From Actinomycetota bacterium (GTDB taxonomy: Bacteria; Actinomycetota; Acidimicrobiia; IMCC26256; PALSA-610): a stretch of DNA of 64,000 nt. Positions 33,344-42,626 of this stretch are shown piece by piece. Both the position numbers and the translations under genes were made by a program. A model generated the notes under the pieces. It had not been told where the DNA came from. It was given only the letters and a program-made list of their open reading frames with translations, and did no database searches. Positions within the stretch are counted from its first letter, which is position 1. Each line of letters starts with the position of its first letter. The stretch is taken from NCBI GenBank assembly GCA_005773635.1, contig SXHN01000004.1, positions 62,001-126,000 on the forward strand. Reading direction: 5' to 3'.

Positions 33344-35986
33344 ATGGTTCCGCCCAGCGCGATCGGGCGCGACCTCTTACCGTTGCTCGGCAGGCATGAG
33401 GCGCTCGGCGCCGCGATCGCAGCGCTTGAGCAGTCGGTCGCCCAGTCGGTTGTCATCGCGGGCGAGATTGGTACCGGCAAAACCCGTCTCGCCAATGAGA
33501 TAGCGAAAACGCTGGAGCGCACCGACAATATCTTGCGCCTTCGTGGGACCGAACGCACCCATGATGAGTCCTACGCCGCGATCGCCCCGCTGCTCTGCGA
33601 TCGTCCCGAATTGCCAGAAAGTGCGGTCGAATCCCTCCACCGAGCCGCGAGTGCGCTCAACGAATCTGGAGCGTTCTTGCTCGTAGACGACGCGCAATGG
33701 CTTGATGACGCGAGCGCACTGACCGTGGCGCAACTTGTCGCCCAGCGATGGTGTAGCGCCATTATTACGTACCGTGCACCGTTACCTTTGCACGACGCAC
33801 TAGTGCAGTTGTGGCGAGATGGTGATGCAGTGCGCATCGACCTCATGCCATTTACTCGCGAAGAAACTGGGGCGCTGGTGGTCGCGGGTCTGGGTGGTGA
33901 GGTAGCGCCGACATCTATCGACGCCATCTTTGAACGCACACAAGGCAATCCGATGTTCATCACCGAACTGCTGCGCCATGCGATGTCGACGTCCGCAGTC
34001 CGCCAAGAAGGCGGATTGCGTTGGATCGATTTGCCGCCCCGCGACAGCCATGAGCCAGCATCGGTTCCGAGTCGCCTCAGCGAATTGGTATCTGCTCGTC
34101 TCGGTCGCCTGAGCCCGAGCGCGCTCGACGCTATTGCCGCGATCTCGGTCGCAGGGCCACTTCAGTGCTCGCTCGCGCAGCGGTCGCTTGGAACGGCCGC
34201 GTTGTTGGACCTCGAAGACGCCGCGTGGATCGTCACCACAGATTTGGCCACTGCCTACACAGTCGCGCATCCTCTGTATGGATCAGTAGTAGCTAGCGGA
34301 GTGAGCCCAACGCAACGTTCGCGATGCTTTGCACGCCTGTACGAATCAGCAGACAACCGTATCGACGTCGTGCAACGCGCACAATGGCTCGCCGCCTCTG
34401 GGCTCCCGTTTGATGGTGATGTAGTTGGCGAAGCCGTTACTACTGCACGCTCGCGCGGGAACATTGCGGTCACGTTGGAGCTAGCCAGGTGGTGGTATTC
34501 GAACGAGCCTACTTTGCAAGTTGGCACGATCCTTGCCCACAATCTCGCCCGTTACGGCGACGTTGACGCGAACCTAGAGATCGTCGATGCATTGCTTTCG
34601 CTCGCGACCAACGACATTGAACGCATGTTGGCAATCGTGTCGACCGCTTGGGCGTTGGCAATCGATGATGCCGTACCGGTTGCGATAGCGCTGCTTGAGA
34701 ATGAATATTCGCGATACGGCGATCCTCTTGCGCTCGGTGGAATTGAAGGAGCCCTGACTTCGATCGCTCAGCTTCAAGGAAACCGGCTGATGACCGTCGA
34801 GTGGGGCAACCGAGCGATGGAACGAACCGATAATCCATGGACGCAGCTGCGGGCGAGTATCGCCATGGGTTATTCCGCTCGTATCTCGGGATCGTTGTCC
34901 GAGGCGATGCATCACTCGAAGGTCGCACTGTCGTTCGACGATGCGATCTCCACAAGCATGGGTACTCTCCCCGGAGAAGCCCTGCTTGTCCGCGCGGAGA
35001 CGCACCTTGAACTCGGCGACCTCGAAGCCGCGTACGCCGACTTTCAGACCGTTCACGCCGAAGCCGTTCAGGCGGGCCACAAGGTTGCGACGATTGATAG
35101 TCGATGCGGGCTCGCGCACGTGGAAGTGGCCCGAGGCTTGGTGCAATCGGCAGCGGTGCTCGCCCGTGAAGCACTTGCGCTGTGTGATTCGATCGGTCGC
35201 GATCAATGGAGTCTGCAAGTAGCCAGCACCCTTGCGATGTGCCTGATGGTGTCAGGTGAACCCGTTGAACTCGATGCGCTAGTCACTGAGCTTACGACGA
35301 ACCGATGGCGCGACAAAGAGCATGAGCACGTGTTGACCGCTCGAGCCTGGCAGAGCGCGGCGCGGGGAGAATTCGATCTCGCCGTCGAGCTCCATTTATG
35401 CGCAGCAGAGTTCGCGTCTCGAAACGATCGCAACACGATCGCGCAGCGATTCATCCACAATTGCACTCGGATGGGGCGACCTCAACCAGACGCGTACAGC
35501 GTGCTCAGCTTCCCACTCGAAGGGGAACTCGCTGAACTTGAACGGCAGGCCGCAACCCATTGGAACGCGGATGCATCAGCACTTGGCGAAATCGCCGGCC
35601 GTTTCGAAAGGCTCGGATTTGCTCTCGATGCGATGGTTTGTTATCAACAGGCTGTGCACGCGACGCGACGCACCGGTGCAGCGGCGTCCGCTCTACTCGA
35701 ACATCTCCAGCGTCTCGCGGCGGTCTCTGGCATAACTACTCTCCCAAACGGTGAACCAGTTCTCGCCGAATCGAAAAGAACCGCATCGCCGACTTTGCTC
35801 ACGCCGCGCGAGCTCGACATCGCGCGCAGAGCCGCGAGGGGACAACGTTCGCGACGCATAGCGACAGACCTCTTCGTTTCGCCGCGCACCGTCGACAACC
35901 ATCTCAGCCGTGTATATGTGAAGCTCGGCATCAATCGGCGCGACGAACTCGAAATTGCACTACAAAGTCAGGGCTTGTTGCCGTAG
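33344..35986 (+). CDS. Large ATP-binding LuxR-family regulator (LAL type)
   Basis: This is an STAND-type transcriptional activator of 880 residues. The N-terminal ATPase has Walker A GEIGTGKT (about 43-50) and Walker B FLLVDDAQWLDD. The middle is an all-helical repeat region (about 400-790, TPR-like). The C-terminus holds a LuxR helix-turn-helix: LLTPRELDIARRAARGQRS, IATDLFVSPRTVDNHLSRV and YVKLGINRR. Such proteins sense a ligand through the repeat region and hydrolyse ATP to switch. It lies directly after the SDR-hydratase pair and may control it or the convergent ROK/acyl-CoA synthetase genes; the target is not shown. Confidence 0.9.
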   Translation: MVPPSAIGRDLLPLLGRHEALGAAIAALEQSVAQSVVIAGEIGTGKTRLANEIAKTLERTDNILRLRGTERTHDESYAAIAPLLCDRPELPESAVESLHRAASALNESGAFLLVDDAQWLDDASALTVAQLVAQRWCSAIITYRAPLPLHDALVQLWRDGDAVRIDLMPFTREETGALVVAGLGGEVAPTSIDAIFERTQGNPMFITELLRHAMSTSAVRQEGGLRWIDLPPRDSHEPASVPSRLSELVSARLGRLSPSALDAIAAISVAGPLQCSLAQRSLGTAALLDLEDAAWIVTTDLATAYTVAHPLYGSVVASGVSPTQRSRCFARLYESADNRIDVVQRAQWLAASGLPFDGDVVGEAVTTARSRGNIAVTLELARWWYSNEPTLQVGTILAHNLARYGDVDANLEIVDALLSLATNDIERMLAIVSTAWALAIDDAVPVAIALLENEYSRYGDPLALGGIEGALTSIAQLQGNRLMTVEWGNRAMERTDNPWTQLRASIAMGYSARISGSLSEAMHHSKVALSFDDAISTSMGTLPGEALLVRAETHLELGDLEAAYADFQTVHAEAVQAGHKVATIDSRCGLAHVEVARGLVQSAAVLAREALALCDSIGRDQWSLQVASTLAMCLMVSGEPVELDALVTELTTNRWRDKEHEHVLTARAWQSAARGEFDLAVELHLCAAEFASRNDRNTIAQRFIHNCTRMGRPQPDAYSVLSFPLEGELAELERQAATHWNADASALGEIAGRFERLGFALDAMVCYQQAVHATRRTGAAASALLEHLQRLAAVSGITTLPNGEPVLAESKRTASPTLLTPRELDIARRAARGQRSRRIATDLFVSPRTVDNHLSRVYVKLGINRRDELEIALQSQGLLP

Positions 35987-36014
35987 TGATCCAATGTCGT
36001 GCGGAGGCAAGCGC

Positions 36015-36872
36015 TCAGGTCTCAGCGCACTGACGTCGGGCCACCTGTGCGGCGCCAATGAGCGGGCCTCTGCTTCCCAACCCGGCGGGACGAATCACCG
36101 TGTTGCGTGAGAACTCAATTGTGCAGAGCTCGTCCATGGTGCGCTGAGCCGCGGCGAAGAACGGCTCGCCGTATCCGAGCGCTACTGATCCGGCCACGAC
36201 GGCAAGGTGTAGGTCGAGCAAGTTGGCGGCTGCAGCAATTGCCCGACCAACCATCATGCCGGTGCGTTCGATGATTGGCAATGGCGCATCCTTGGGATGC
36301 GCGGCGGTGATCGCCGCGATAGCGGTACCGCTCGCTTCTGCTTCGACGCACCCTCGCGCCCCGCACTTGCACAATCGTCCGCCTGGTTCTACGACGATAT
36401 GGCCGATGTGGCCTGCGTTGCCCGTCGCGCCGTCGAGTAAACGGCCGTCGAGCACAATCCCTCCCCCCACGCCAGTGCTCACGACCATTGCGATGTAATT
36501 TGTCTCGCCGCGCGCTGCGCCGGTCCAGCCTTCACCGAGCGCTAGTGCCTTGGCGTCGTTGTCAAGGTACGTTGCGGCACCGCAATGGGCCGCGAGCACG
36601 GCCTTCAGCGGATACTCGCGCCAAGCCGGGATGTTGAGCGGCGACACGGTCGCTCCCGCTGCAGCCATCGGCCCTCCGCATCCCACGCCCACCGCCGAAA
36701 TCTTTGAGATGTCGAGTTCATCGATGATGGAACGCAGTGCGTGCCATACGGCTTCTGGGTCGAGCGTTTTCGGAGTCGGTATTGTGCGCGAGGATGCGAT
36801 GTCGCCCTCATCATCGACAACACCTGCAGCCATTTTGGTGCCGCCGATGTCGACCGCGAGATACTGGTTCAC
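36015..36872 (-). CDS. ROK-family sugar kinase (glucokinase-like)
   Basis: This phosphorylates a hexose or amino sugar with ATP. The 285-residue chain opens with YLAVDIGGTKMAAGVVD (phosphate-1), has LDNDAKALALGEG with the catalytic Asp, and STGVGGGIVLDGRLLDGATGNAGHIGH. The ROK zinc motif is CKCGARGCVE. GTG 36872 overlaps the stop of the acyl-CoA synthetase gene (GTGA), so the two are coupled although their chemistries seem unrelated. No DNA-binding domain is present, so this is a kinase and not a NagC-type repressor. Confidence 0.9.
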   Translation of the reverse strand: MNQYLAVDIGGTKMAAGVVDDEGDIASSRTIPTPKTLDPEAVWHALRSIIDELDISKISAVGVGCGGPMAAAGATVSPLNIPAWREYPLKAVLAAHCGAATYLDNDAKALALGEGWTGAARGETNYIAMVVSTGVGGGIVLDGRLLDGATGNAGHIGHIVVEPGGRLCKCGARGCVEAEASGTAIAAITAAHPKDAPLPIIERTGMMVGRAIAAAANLLDLHLAVVAGSVALGYGEPFFAAAQRTMDELCTIEFSRNTVIRPAGLGSRGPLIGAAQVARRQCAET

Positions 36873-38428
36873 AGCAGGGCTCGTTTCAACACCTTGCCCG
36901 TTGGGTTGCGTGGCAGTGCGTCGAGAAACACGACGTCGCGCGGCACCTTGTAGCGAGCGAGATGATCACGAACGTAGGCGCGAACATCTTGGTCGCTGAG
37001 CTGTGAATCGCCAGTGCGCACAACGTAGGCGCAGAGTCGCTGACCGAAGTCGAGGTCGTCGACACCAACGACTGCGGCTTCGGTTATCTCAGGGTGCTTC
37101 GCCAGCAAATCTTCGACTTCACGGGGGTACACGTTTTCGCCGCCACTGATGATCATGTCATCGTCGCGGCCGTCGACAAAGAGTCGGCCTTGCGCGTCGA
37201 GATGACCGACGTCGCCTGTGCTCATAAAACCGTCAATAACTGCCTTGGTATCTCCGTTGGTGTACCCGTCGAATAAGAGCGCGCTGCGAACAAAGATGCG
37301 TCCGGTTCCACCGGGTTCAAGCAATGCGTCGTGGTCATCGTAGATACGCAGTTCGACGCCCTGGGGCGGGCACCCTGCGGTGCCGGGAGCCGCGCGCAGG
37401 TCATTGGGTGTGGCCACAGTTGCGGAACCGACCTCGGTAGATCCGTACAAGTTGTAGACGACCTCTCCAAACTGATCCATAAAAGCTTCGGCGAGGCCCG
37501 CAGGTATCGCGGATCCGGAGAGCGGCACGAGCCGCAAACTATTGGTGTTGAGATTGTTGGTAGTGGGGCTACCGGCAGTGTCCAGCATTCGTCGGAGCAT
37601 GATCGGCACCGCGACGAGGATTCCCACTCGATGGGTTGCGATCGCGGTGATGGTGTCGCGCGGATCAAAGTTTGGTTGCAACACGATCGGGCACCCAAGT
37701 GCGAACGCGATAGCGAGATGTGCGAACCCCCAAGCATGAAACAGGGGCGCAGCGATCAGCATGGGTTCGCCGCGGTGATACGGAATCGCTTCGAGCATTC
37801 CAAATGTGGCGGTCGATGCTCGCGGTGCGCCGCGGTTAGCGCCTTTGGGAATGCCTGTAGTGCCGGAAGTCAAAATGATTGTGCGGCCGGCGCGTTTTGG
37901 TGCGGGTAGCGGAGCGCTGGTGTGTGACGATGCCCAGTTACTCGTTGTAAATGTGTTGACACATTGGATTGATTCGTTGAGTTCGGAGACGAGCTCCGTG
38001 AATTCCTCATTGAAGATGATGAGGCTGGGTTGTTCACGATCGCAAACGTCCCGGAGTTGTGCCGCGGCCATGGATGTGTTGAGTAACAAGATGTGCGCCC
38101 CAATTTTGGATAACGCAACGCTTGCTTCTACGAACGGTGCCTGATTCCTAGCCAATAGGGCAACGGTGGTGCCTTCCTGCACGCCGTGGTTACTTAATGC
38201 GTGTGCGAGAGCGTTGGTGCGTTCGTGGAGGCGGGCATAGGTGGTGGAACCATTGTTGTCGATGATCGCGGTGTCGCGTCCGTACAGCGCGGCGGCGCTA
38301 ACGCAAGCGCCTGCGAGCGTTGTGCCGTGTTGTCGCAGCGCTCGAGCCGCATTGATGTAGCGGTCGGGTCTGAGTGGGCGCAGCAATCCTGATCGGCCTG
38401 CGGTTCGAACTAGTTGCATTGCATCCAT
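36869..38428 (-). CDS. AMP-dependent acyl-CoA synthetase/ligase
   Basis: This activates a carboxylic acid to its CoA ester through an acyl-AMP. The 519-residue chain shows the P-loop TSGTTGIPKG, the core YNLYGSTEVGSA, the STGDVGHLD hinge region, GRDDDMIISGGENVYP, and a C-terminal NPTGKVLKRALL with the catalytic Lys. ATG 38428 has a TAGTCT box 6 nt upstream. It heads a two-gene unit with the ROK kinase. The fatty or aromatic acid substrate is not evident. Confidence 0.92.
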   Translation of the reverse strand: MDAMQLVRTAGRSGLLRPLRPDRYINAARALRQHGTTLAGACVSAAALYGRDTAIIDNNGSTTYARLHERTNALAHALSNHGVQEGTTVALLARNQAPFVEASVALSKIGAHILLLNTSMAAAQLRDVCDREQPSLIIFNEEFTELVSELNESIQCVNTFTTSNWASSHTSAPLPAPKRAGRTIILTSGTTGIPKGANRGAPRASTATFGMLEAIPYHRGEPMLIAAPLFHAWGFAHLAIAFALGCPIVLQPNFDPRDTITAIATHRVGILVAVPIMLRRMLDTAGSPTTNNLNTNSLRLVPLSGSAIPAGLAEAFMDQFGEVVYNLYGSTEVGSATVATPNDLRAAPGTAGCPPQGVELRIYDDHDALLEPGGTGRIFVRSALLFDGYTNGDTKAVIDGFMSTGDVGHLDAQGRLFVDGRDDDMIISGGENVYPREVEDLLAKHPEITEAAVVGVDDLDFGQRLCAYVVRTGDSQLSDQDVRAYVRDHLARYKVPRDVVFLDALPRNPTGKVLKRALL

Positions 38429-38434
38429 GCAATG

Positions 38435-38440
38435 AGACTA
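38435..38440 (-). promoter_or_regulatory. Leaderless -10 box for the acyl-CoA synthetase gene
   Basis: TAGTCT on the minus strand lies 6 nt before ATG 38428, in the 19-bp gap after the amidohydrolase gene. Confidence 0.55.
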
Positions 38441-38447
38441 TGAGCAT

Positions 38448-40178
38448 TTACACCGTTGTCACGGTGTAAGTATCGCGGCCGCTGCGTACGACAGTGCCAG
38501 GAGTTGCGCCCGTCGCTATACCGTCGCGCACCGTTTCCACGCCATTCACCCAAACACGCGTCATCCCGATTGAGCCTGCAGTGAGGCGCGCGGTGTCGCC
38601 CGGAAGATCTTCAACCAAGGTTGCGGGCTCGGATGCGATGGTCTCTGGGTCGAACATCACCAGATCTGCATGCAGTCCAACGGCGATGGTGCCGCGATCT
38701 CGGAGGCCGAATAGCTGCGCGGGTGCTTCAGTGATGAGTTGCACAGCTCGTTCGAGCGACACCAGTTTGCGGCCGCGCAGCACATCGCCCAAAAAGCGGG
38801 TGGTGTATGGAGCGCCGCACATCCGGTCGAGGTGCGCGCCGGCGTCGGATCCTCCGAGCATGGCGCGTGGGTCGTCCCACAGGTCTGCTCGCATTTGCCA
38901 ACTCTTGTCGTCGCCGTCACTTGCGATGGGCCACAAGATGGTGCGCAGTTCGTCGGCGATCACAATGTCGAGCAAACAATCGAAGTTCGTTTGATCGCGC
39001 TCTTTCGCGATGTCGCTGACTTTGCGCATTTTCAGGCCGTCATTGTCTGGGCTGAAGGTGTCGCCGATGACGTAGGCACCCCATGCGGACAATCGGCGGA
39101 AAACACCGGCGTCGGGACTGTCGGCTTTGGCGTTGAGCTCAGCTCGCACTTGCGGATCTTGGAGCTTTTCGATGCGCTGTGGTCGGTCGAGGCCCATGAC
39201 TTCGCCCCACCCAGGGATCATGAAGAGCGCGCAGTACGTCCCGAAGCTCATGTTCATGGGCACGATTGACGGCATCGTGAGCGCAATCACTTTGCCACCA
39301 AGTTCTTTGGCGCGATCGCCAGCTTCGAGCTGGCGGGGAATGCGTTGCGGGACGCGTGAGTCGACGGTGAGTACGTTCCAATTCAGCGGGCGCTGACCGG
39401 CCGCGCTCATTTGTGCCAGCAGTTCAATTTCTTCGTCGCTAAACATGTCGAGGCAGCCACTCACGATTGCTTCGAGGGTGGTGCCTTCGTGGTCTTTGAC
39501 AGCGCCCGACAGTGCGAGCACTTCGTCGTTGCTAGCCCAACGGGAGGGAACTTTCGCGCCGTCGCCATCGGAATGCGTGTGCGAAAGGGTAGTTGAAAAC
39601 CCTAAACCACCTGATTCGATTGAACTTTTGAGGAGCGCAACCATCCTGTCGATTTGTTCGGGCGTCGCTTCCTCGCCAACAGAGGCTTCTCCCATGACGT
39701 AACGGCGAATTGCGCAGTGACCGACAAGAAATCCCGCGTTGACCGCGATCTTGCCTTCGAACCGGTCGAGAAATTCACCGAAGGTGTGCCAATCCCAGGT
39801 GATGCCGTGTTCGAGTGCGGCAAGCGGCATTCCCTCGACTTTCGCCATCATTTTGCGGGTGTAGTCGGCCGCTTCTGGTTTGATCGGCGCCAGTGAAAAG
39901 CCGCAGTTACCACCAATCACTGTGGTGACACCGTGAACGTTGGATGGCGTTGCGAACGGATCCCAGTGGAGCTGCGCGTCGTAGTGAGTGTGGGGATCGA
40001 CGAATCCTGGAGCTAGTACCTGGCCGACGCCGTCGATGGTTGAGACTGCGTCACCGTCGAGGGCGCCTGGGTCCGCGATGGCGGTGATTCGTCCGCCATG
40101 AACTCCAACGTCGGCGAGCCGTTCTGGAGCACCAGTGCCGTCGACTAACCGCGCACCGAGAATTTTGACATCGAACAT
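38448..40178 (-). CDS. D-aminoacylase-like amidohydrolase
   Basis: This is a metal-dependent hydrolase of the amidohydrolase superfamily, 576 residues, nearest to N-acyl-D-amino-acid deacylases. It has FVDPHTHYDAQLHWDP with the metal HxH, GNCGFSLAPIKP, GFSTTLSHTHSDGD, and GGSDAGAHLDRMCG with the C-terminal metal Asp. The small beta-barrel domain is split between the N-terminus (LGARLVDGTG) and C-terminus (ADLVMFDPETI). ATG 40178 is supported by GGAGG 8 nt upstream. The substrate may be an N-acyl-amino acid or a cyclic amide; many Acidimicrobiia carry several copies. Confidence 0.87.
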   Translation of the reverse strand: MFDVKILGARLVDGTGAPERLADVGVHGGRITAIADPGALDGDAVSTIDGVGQVLAPGFVDPHTHYDAQLHWDPFATPSNVHGVTTVIGGNCGFSLAPIKPEAADYTRKMMAKVEGMPLAALEHGITWDWHTFGEFLDRFEGKIAVNAGFLVGHCAIRRYVMGEASVGEEATPEQIDRMVALLKSSIESGGLGFSTTLSHTHSDGDGAKVPSRWASNDEVLALSGAVKDHEGTTLEAIVSGCLDMFSDEEIELLAQMSAAGQRPLNWNVLTVDSRVPQRIPRQLEAGDRAKELGGKVIALTMPSIVPMNMSFGTYCALFMIPGWGEVMGLDRPQRIEKLQDPQVRAELNAKADSPDAGVFRRLSAWGAYVIGDTFSPDNDGLKMRKVSDIAKERDQTNFDCLLDIVIADELRTILWPIASDGDDKSWQMRADLWDDPRAMLGGSDAGAHLDRMCGAPYTTRFLGDVLRGRKLVSLERAVQLITEAPAQLFGLRDRGTIAVGLHADLVMFDPETIASEPATLVEDLPGDTARLTAGSIGMTRVWVNGVETVRDGIATGATPGTVVRSGRDTYTVTTV

Positions 40179-40211
40179 GGCAATTGCCTCCACGGGGCGC
40201 AGTTGTGACAA

Positions 40212-40232
40212 AATCTGATGGGTAGTCAGATT
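40212..40232. promoter_or_regulatory. Palindromic operator candidate at the amidohydrolase promoter
   Basis: AATCTGA (40212-40218) and TCAGATT (40226-40232) form a perfect 7-bp inverted repeat with a 7-bp centre. On the minus strand a TAGAAT -10 box overlaps its right arm. A bound repressor, for example TetR or GntR type, would block transcription of the amidohydrolase. No regulator gene lies next to it. Confidence 0.5.
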
Positions 40233-40359
40233 CTAAGACTGCGACCAGTGCCCGCCGAATCCGTATCGCCCTCGGAGTATCCCCGAGAGAGCCTGTTGTA
40301 TCGAGCAACGACGAAAAAATTCCAGCTCAACTGGAGATTGTTGTTGCCGATGCGAATAT

Positions 40360-41421
40360 GTGGATTCTGAAACTCCTGAACCGGAAGTTGGAACGGCGCC
40401 GCCCGTAGGTGCGGTCGCGACTGCTGACGAAACACCGGCGGAGGAGCCCAATGCCCCGGAATTGAGTCGCCTCGACAAAGTCAAGACGTTGATGCGAGGC
40501 GATCATTCGAAGCTGGTTGCAGGGTTGCTGATTGGATCTCTGGCGACTTTCTCGGTGACGTCAACGATGTCGAATGGCAAGGTCGAAGCGCCAGTAGCCG
40601 CACAACTCGCGCAGCTGCGCGCCGATGTGACTGAGCTGAAATCAGGTACGCACGGCGCGGGGCCAAGCAAACACGACGCTGCCGAAAAGCCTACGAAGAC
40701 CAGTACTGCCGAGCACGAGACGCCCCCCAAGGCTGGAAAGGCTCCGCACTGGACCTACGCCGAAGCCAAAGATTGGGGCGCGCTCAGCGACCAATACATC
40801 GCTTGCCAGGAAGGCACCAAACAATCACCTATCGCGCTGAAGACCGAAGGTGTGAAGCGATTCGCTGGTGAGACCGAGTTTGAATACGAGCCGCATGCTG
40901 TTTCTGTTGTGGACAACGGACACACTGTGCAGGTGAATGCCGAAGGCGCAGGAACGATGACGACCGGGGACCACAAGTTCAGCCTTGTGCAGTTCCATGT
41001 CCATCTCCCAAGCGAACACACCATCGACGGCAAGCAATTCGAACTCGAAGTGCACCTGGTGCACAAAGACGCCCAAGACAAGCTTGCTGTCGTAGGAGTG
41101 ATGGTCGAAGAAGGAGACGCGCTCACAGATTTCGACGGCCTGCTTGCTGCGGTTGGTGAAATTGACCAAGAGACGGATGTCGACGAACCGTTCGATCCGT
41201 CCTCGCTACTGCCCGAAACCCACGATGTGTTGCGTTACGACGGTTCGCTGACAACGCCGCCGTGTAGCGAAGGCGTGTCGTGGAACGTCATGGTGGAACC
41301 GATCACGATGAGCAAAGCACAAATCGAATCGTTGAAGACTCACCTACACGAGCCGAACAGCCGTCCTCTTCAAGAAGCCAACGGACGCGAAACCAAGATG
41401 GAAATTGACCTCGGGCACTAG
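40360..41421 (+). CDS. Membrane-anchored alpha-type carbonic anhydrase
   Basis: This interconverts CO2 and bicarbonate on the outer side of the membrane. A cytoplasmic N-terminal tail of about 50 residues, rich in Pro/Glu/Thr, precedes one membrane helix (KLVAGLLIGSLATFSV). A short coiled segment and Lys/Thr/Pro linker follow, then an alpha carbonic anhydrase domain from about residue 130. It has KQSPIAL, the zinc ligands in QFHVHLPSEH and EVHLVH, and SLTTPPCSEGVSWNV. GTG 40360 is the only start that fits. The anchored N-in topology is inferred; most bacterial alpha enzymes are periplasmic and soluble. Confidence 0.9.
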   Translation: MDSETPEPEVGTAPPVGAVATADETPAEEPNAPELSRLDKVKTLMRGDHSKLVAGLLIGSLATFSVTSTMSNGKVEAPVAAQLAQLRADVTELKSGTHGAGPSKHDAAEKPTKTSTAEHETPPKAGKAPHWTYAEAKDWGALSDQYIACQEGTKQSPIALKTEGVKRFAGETEFEYEPHAVSVVDNGHTVQVNAEGAGTMTTGDHKFSLVQFHVHLPSEHTIDGKQFELEVHLVHKDAQDKLAVVGVMVEEGDALTDFDGLLAAVGEIDQETDVDEPFDPSSLLPETHDVLRYDGSLTTPPCSEGVSWNVMVEPITMSKAQIESLKTHLHEPNSRPLQEANGRETKMEIDLGH

Positions 41422-41450
41422 TTGCCCTCGGAGTGATTCTTGCCAGACAG

Positions 41451-42602
41451 CTAGCTCGCGCCTTGGTAGTCGGTGTTCATTCCGTATTTGGGGAACGATT
41501 TGATGAAGGCGTGTTCGTGGAGGCCGTAGCCGACCGTACCGTTGGTCTGGGTAAAGCGGGCGACTTGGTCCACGATCGTGAATTGGCCGAGCGCCTCAAT
41601 GTCGGCGATCTTGAATTCGCGACCCTGCACCACGAGTGGTCCTTGGTACATGCCGTGCCGCCAGTCGGCCTCGACGCCGTAGCCGGTGCCAATCGCGATG
41701 TACGCAGGCAATAACGGTTCTACCTTCACAGAAAACGCACCTTCGGGAGCATCCGGGAAGTGAATTGTGGACGCCGTGACCATACGGGTGCCGGGTGTAA
41801 GCGTGTGCTCGTATTCCGGGCGCCCGAGCCACTCTGGCTCGCGTTCAGGATCGCTCCAGATCCGCATTGATTCTTCCAGTACACGGCGACCGTCGGCTTC
41901 CTCATTAAGCATGTAGAGAATGGAGTGGTCGTCGAACTGCATGGGGTCGTAGTTCCACATGCCTTGCATCGACCCGGTGTGTTCGTGGATTCCCTCCGGC
42001 TCCTTCTCGCCGTGTGGGCGAACACCCCACGACCGGTCACGAGTTCCCCACCAGCGGTCGGGTGTGATGTCGGATCGTTCGCCAGCGACTTCGAGCCATC
42101 CCGTCCAGCAACCAGTTTGCGCGAATCGCATGGTGTCAAACAGCACCCGCCCGTGGCGTCGCACGTACTGCCGTGGTTCTTCGAATGCCGGAATCGACCC
42201 TTCCCATTGGAGATCGCACGCGATTTGGAGTTCGCCACTATCGGCATCGGTTGCCGCGTGCGACGATGGATCACAGACGAACCTCACCTTTTTCAACGGT
42301 TCGATGACTTCGACGCGAAAGGGTCCAACGCTGGTATCCATGCGATCGCCGAGTTCGCGCGACGCTCGTACGACGTATTGCGAGTCGCCGCGGCGCACGC
42401 AAGCGAAACAATCTGATGTCGCGAGGTTGGGGTATTGCCCAAGACCCATCACCATGAAGAGCTCATCGCTACTGCCGTGCATGTTGAAGTAGTAACGATC
42501 GTAAAAGTTGCGGTCGCTGCTGCCAACGTTGCGAATCGTGTCGGCGTTTTGGTGAACGGGGTAGTCGTCCCATGAACTCAATGAAGACTGGTAGTCGCGC
42601 AT
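41451..42602 (-). CDS. Uncharacterised AttH/CrtC-like beta-barrel protein, copy A
   Basis: This is a cytoplasmic protein of 383 residues, one of three paralogues in the window. The N-terminus has WDDYPVHQ, SDRNFYDRYYFN and MGLGQYPN, and the core has VGPFRVEVIEPLKKVRF. The motif TRDRSWGVRPHG resembles the DxxWG signature of AttH/CrtC lipocalin-like proteins, so a hydrophobic-ligand barrel is inferred, and such proteins are often left as DUFs. ATG 42602 has TACTTT 7 nt upstream. It faces away from the formaldehyde-activating enzyme gene, with overlapping promoters. Function unknown. Confidence 0.65.
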   Translation of the reverse strand: MRDYQSSLSSWDDYPVHQNADTIRNVGSSDRNFYDRYYFNMHGSSDELFMVMGLGQYPNLATSDCFACVRRGDSQYVVRASRELGDRMDTSVGPFRVEVIEPLKKVRFVCDPSSHAATDADSGELQIACDLQWEGSIPAFEEPRQYVRRHGRVLFDTMRFAQTGCWTGWLEVAGERSDITPDRWWGTRDRSWGVRPHGEKEPEGIHEHTGSMQGMWNYDPMQFDDHSILYMLNEEADGRRVLEESMRIWSDPEREPEWLGRPEYEHTLTPGTRMVTASTIHFPDAPEGAFSVKVEPLLPAYIAIGTGYGVEADWRHGMYQGPLVVQGREFKIADIEALGQFTIVDQVARFTQTNGTVGYGLHEHAFIKSFPKYGMNTDYQGAS

Positions 42603-42609
42603 GCGTGAG

Positions 42610-42619
42610 AAAGTAGCTT
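42610..42619. promoter_or_regulatory. Overlapping divergent leaderless -10 boxes
   Basis: Only 24 bp separate the two ATGs (42602 minus, 42627 plus). TACTTT (minus, 42610-42615) and TAGCTT (plus, 42614-42619) share two bases, each 7 nt from its own start codon. RNA polymerase can occupy only one direction at a time. Confidence 0.55.
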
Positions 42620-42626
42620 CGCGGCT

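Noticed and set aside
32494-33558. Long antisense open frame (354 codons) opposite the MaoC-type hydratase and LuxR gene start
   Set aside because: It is a shadow of genes with G/C-rich third positions; no start signal and the protein is unlike any family.
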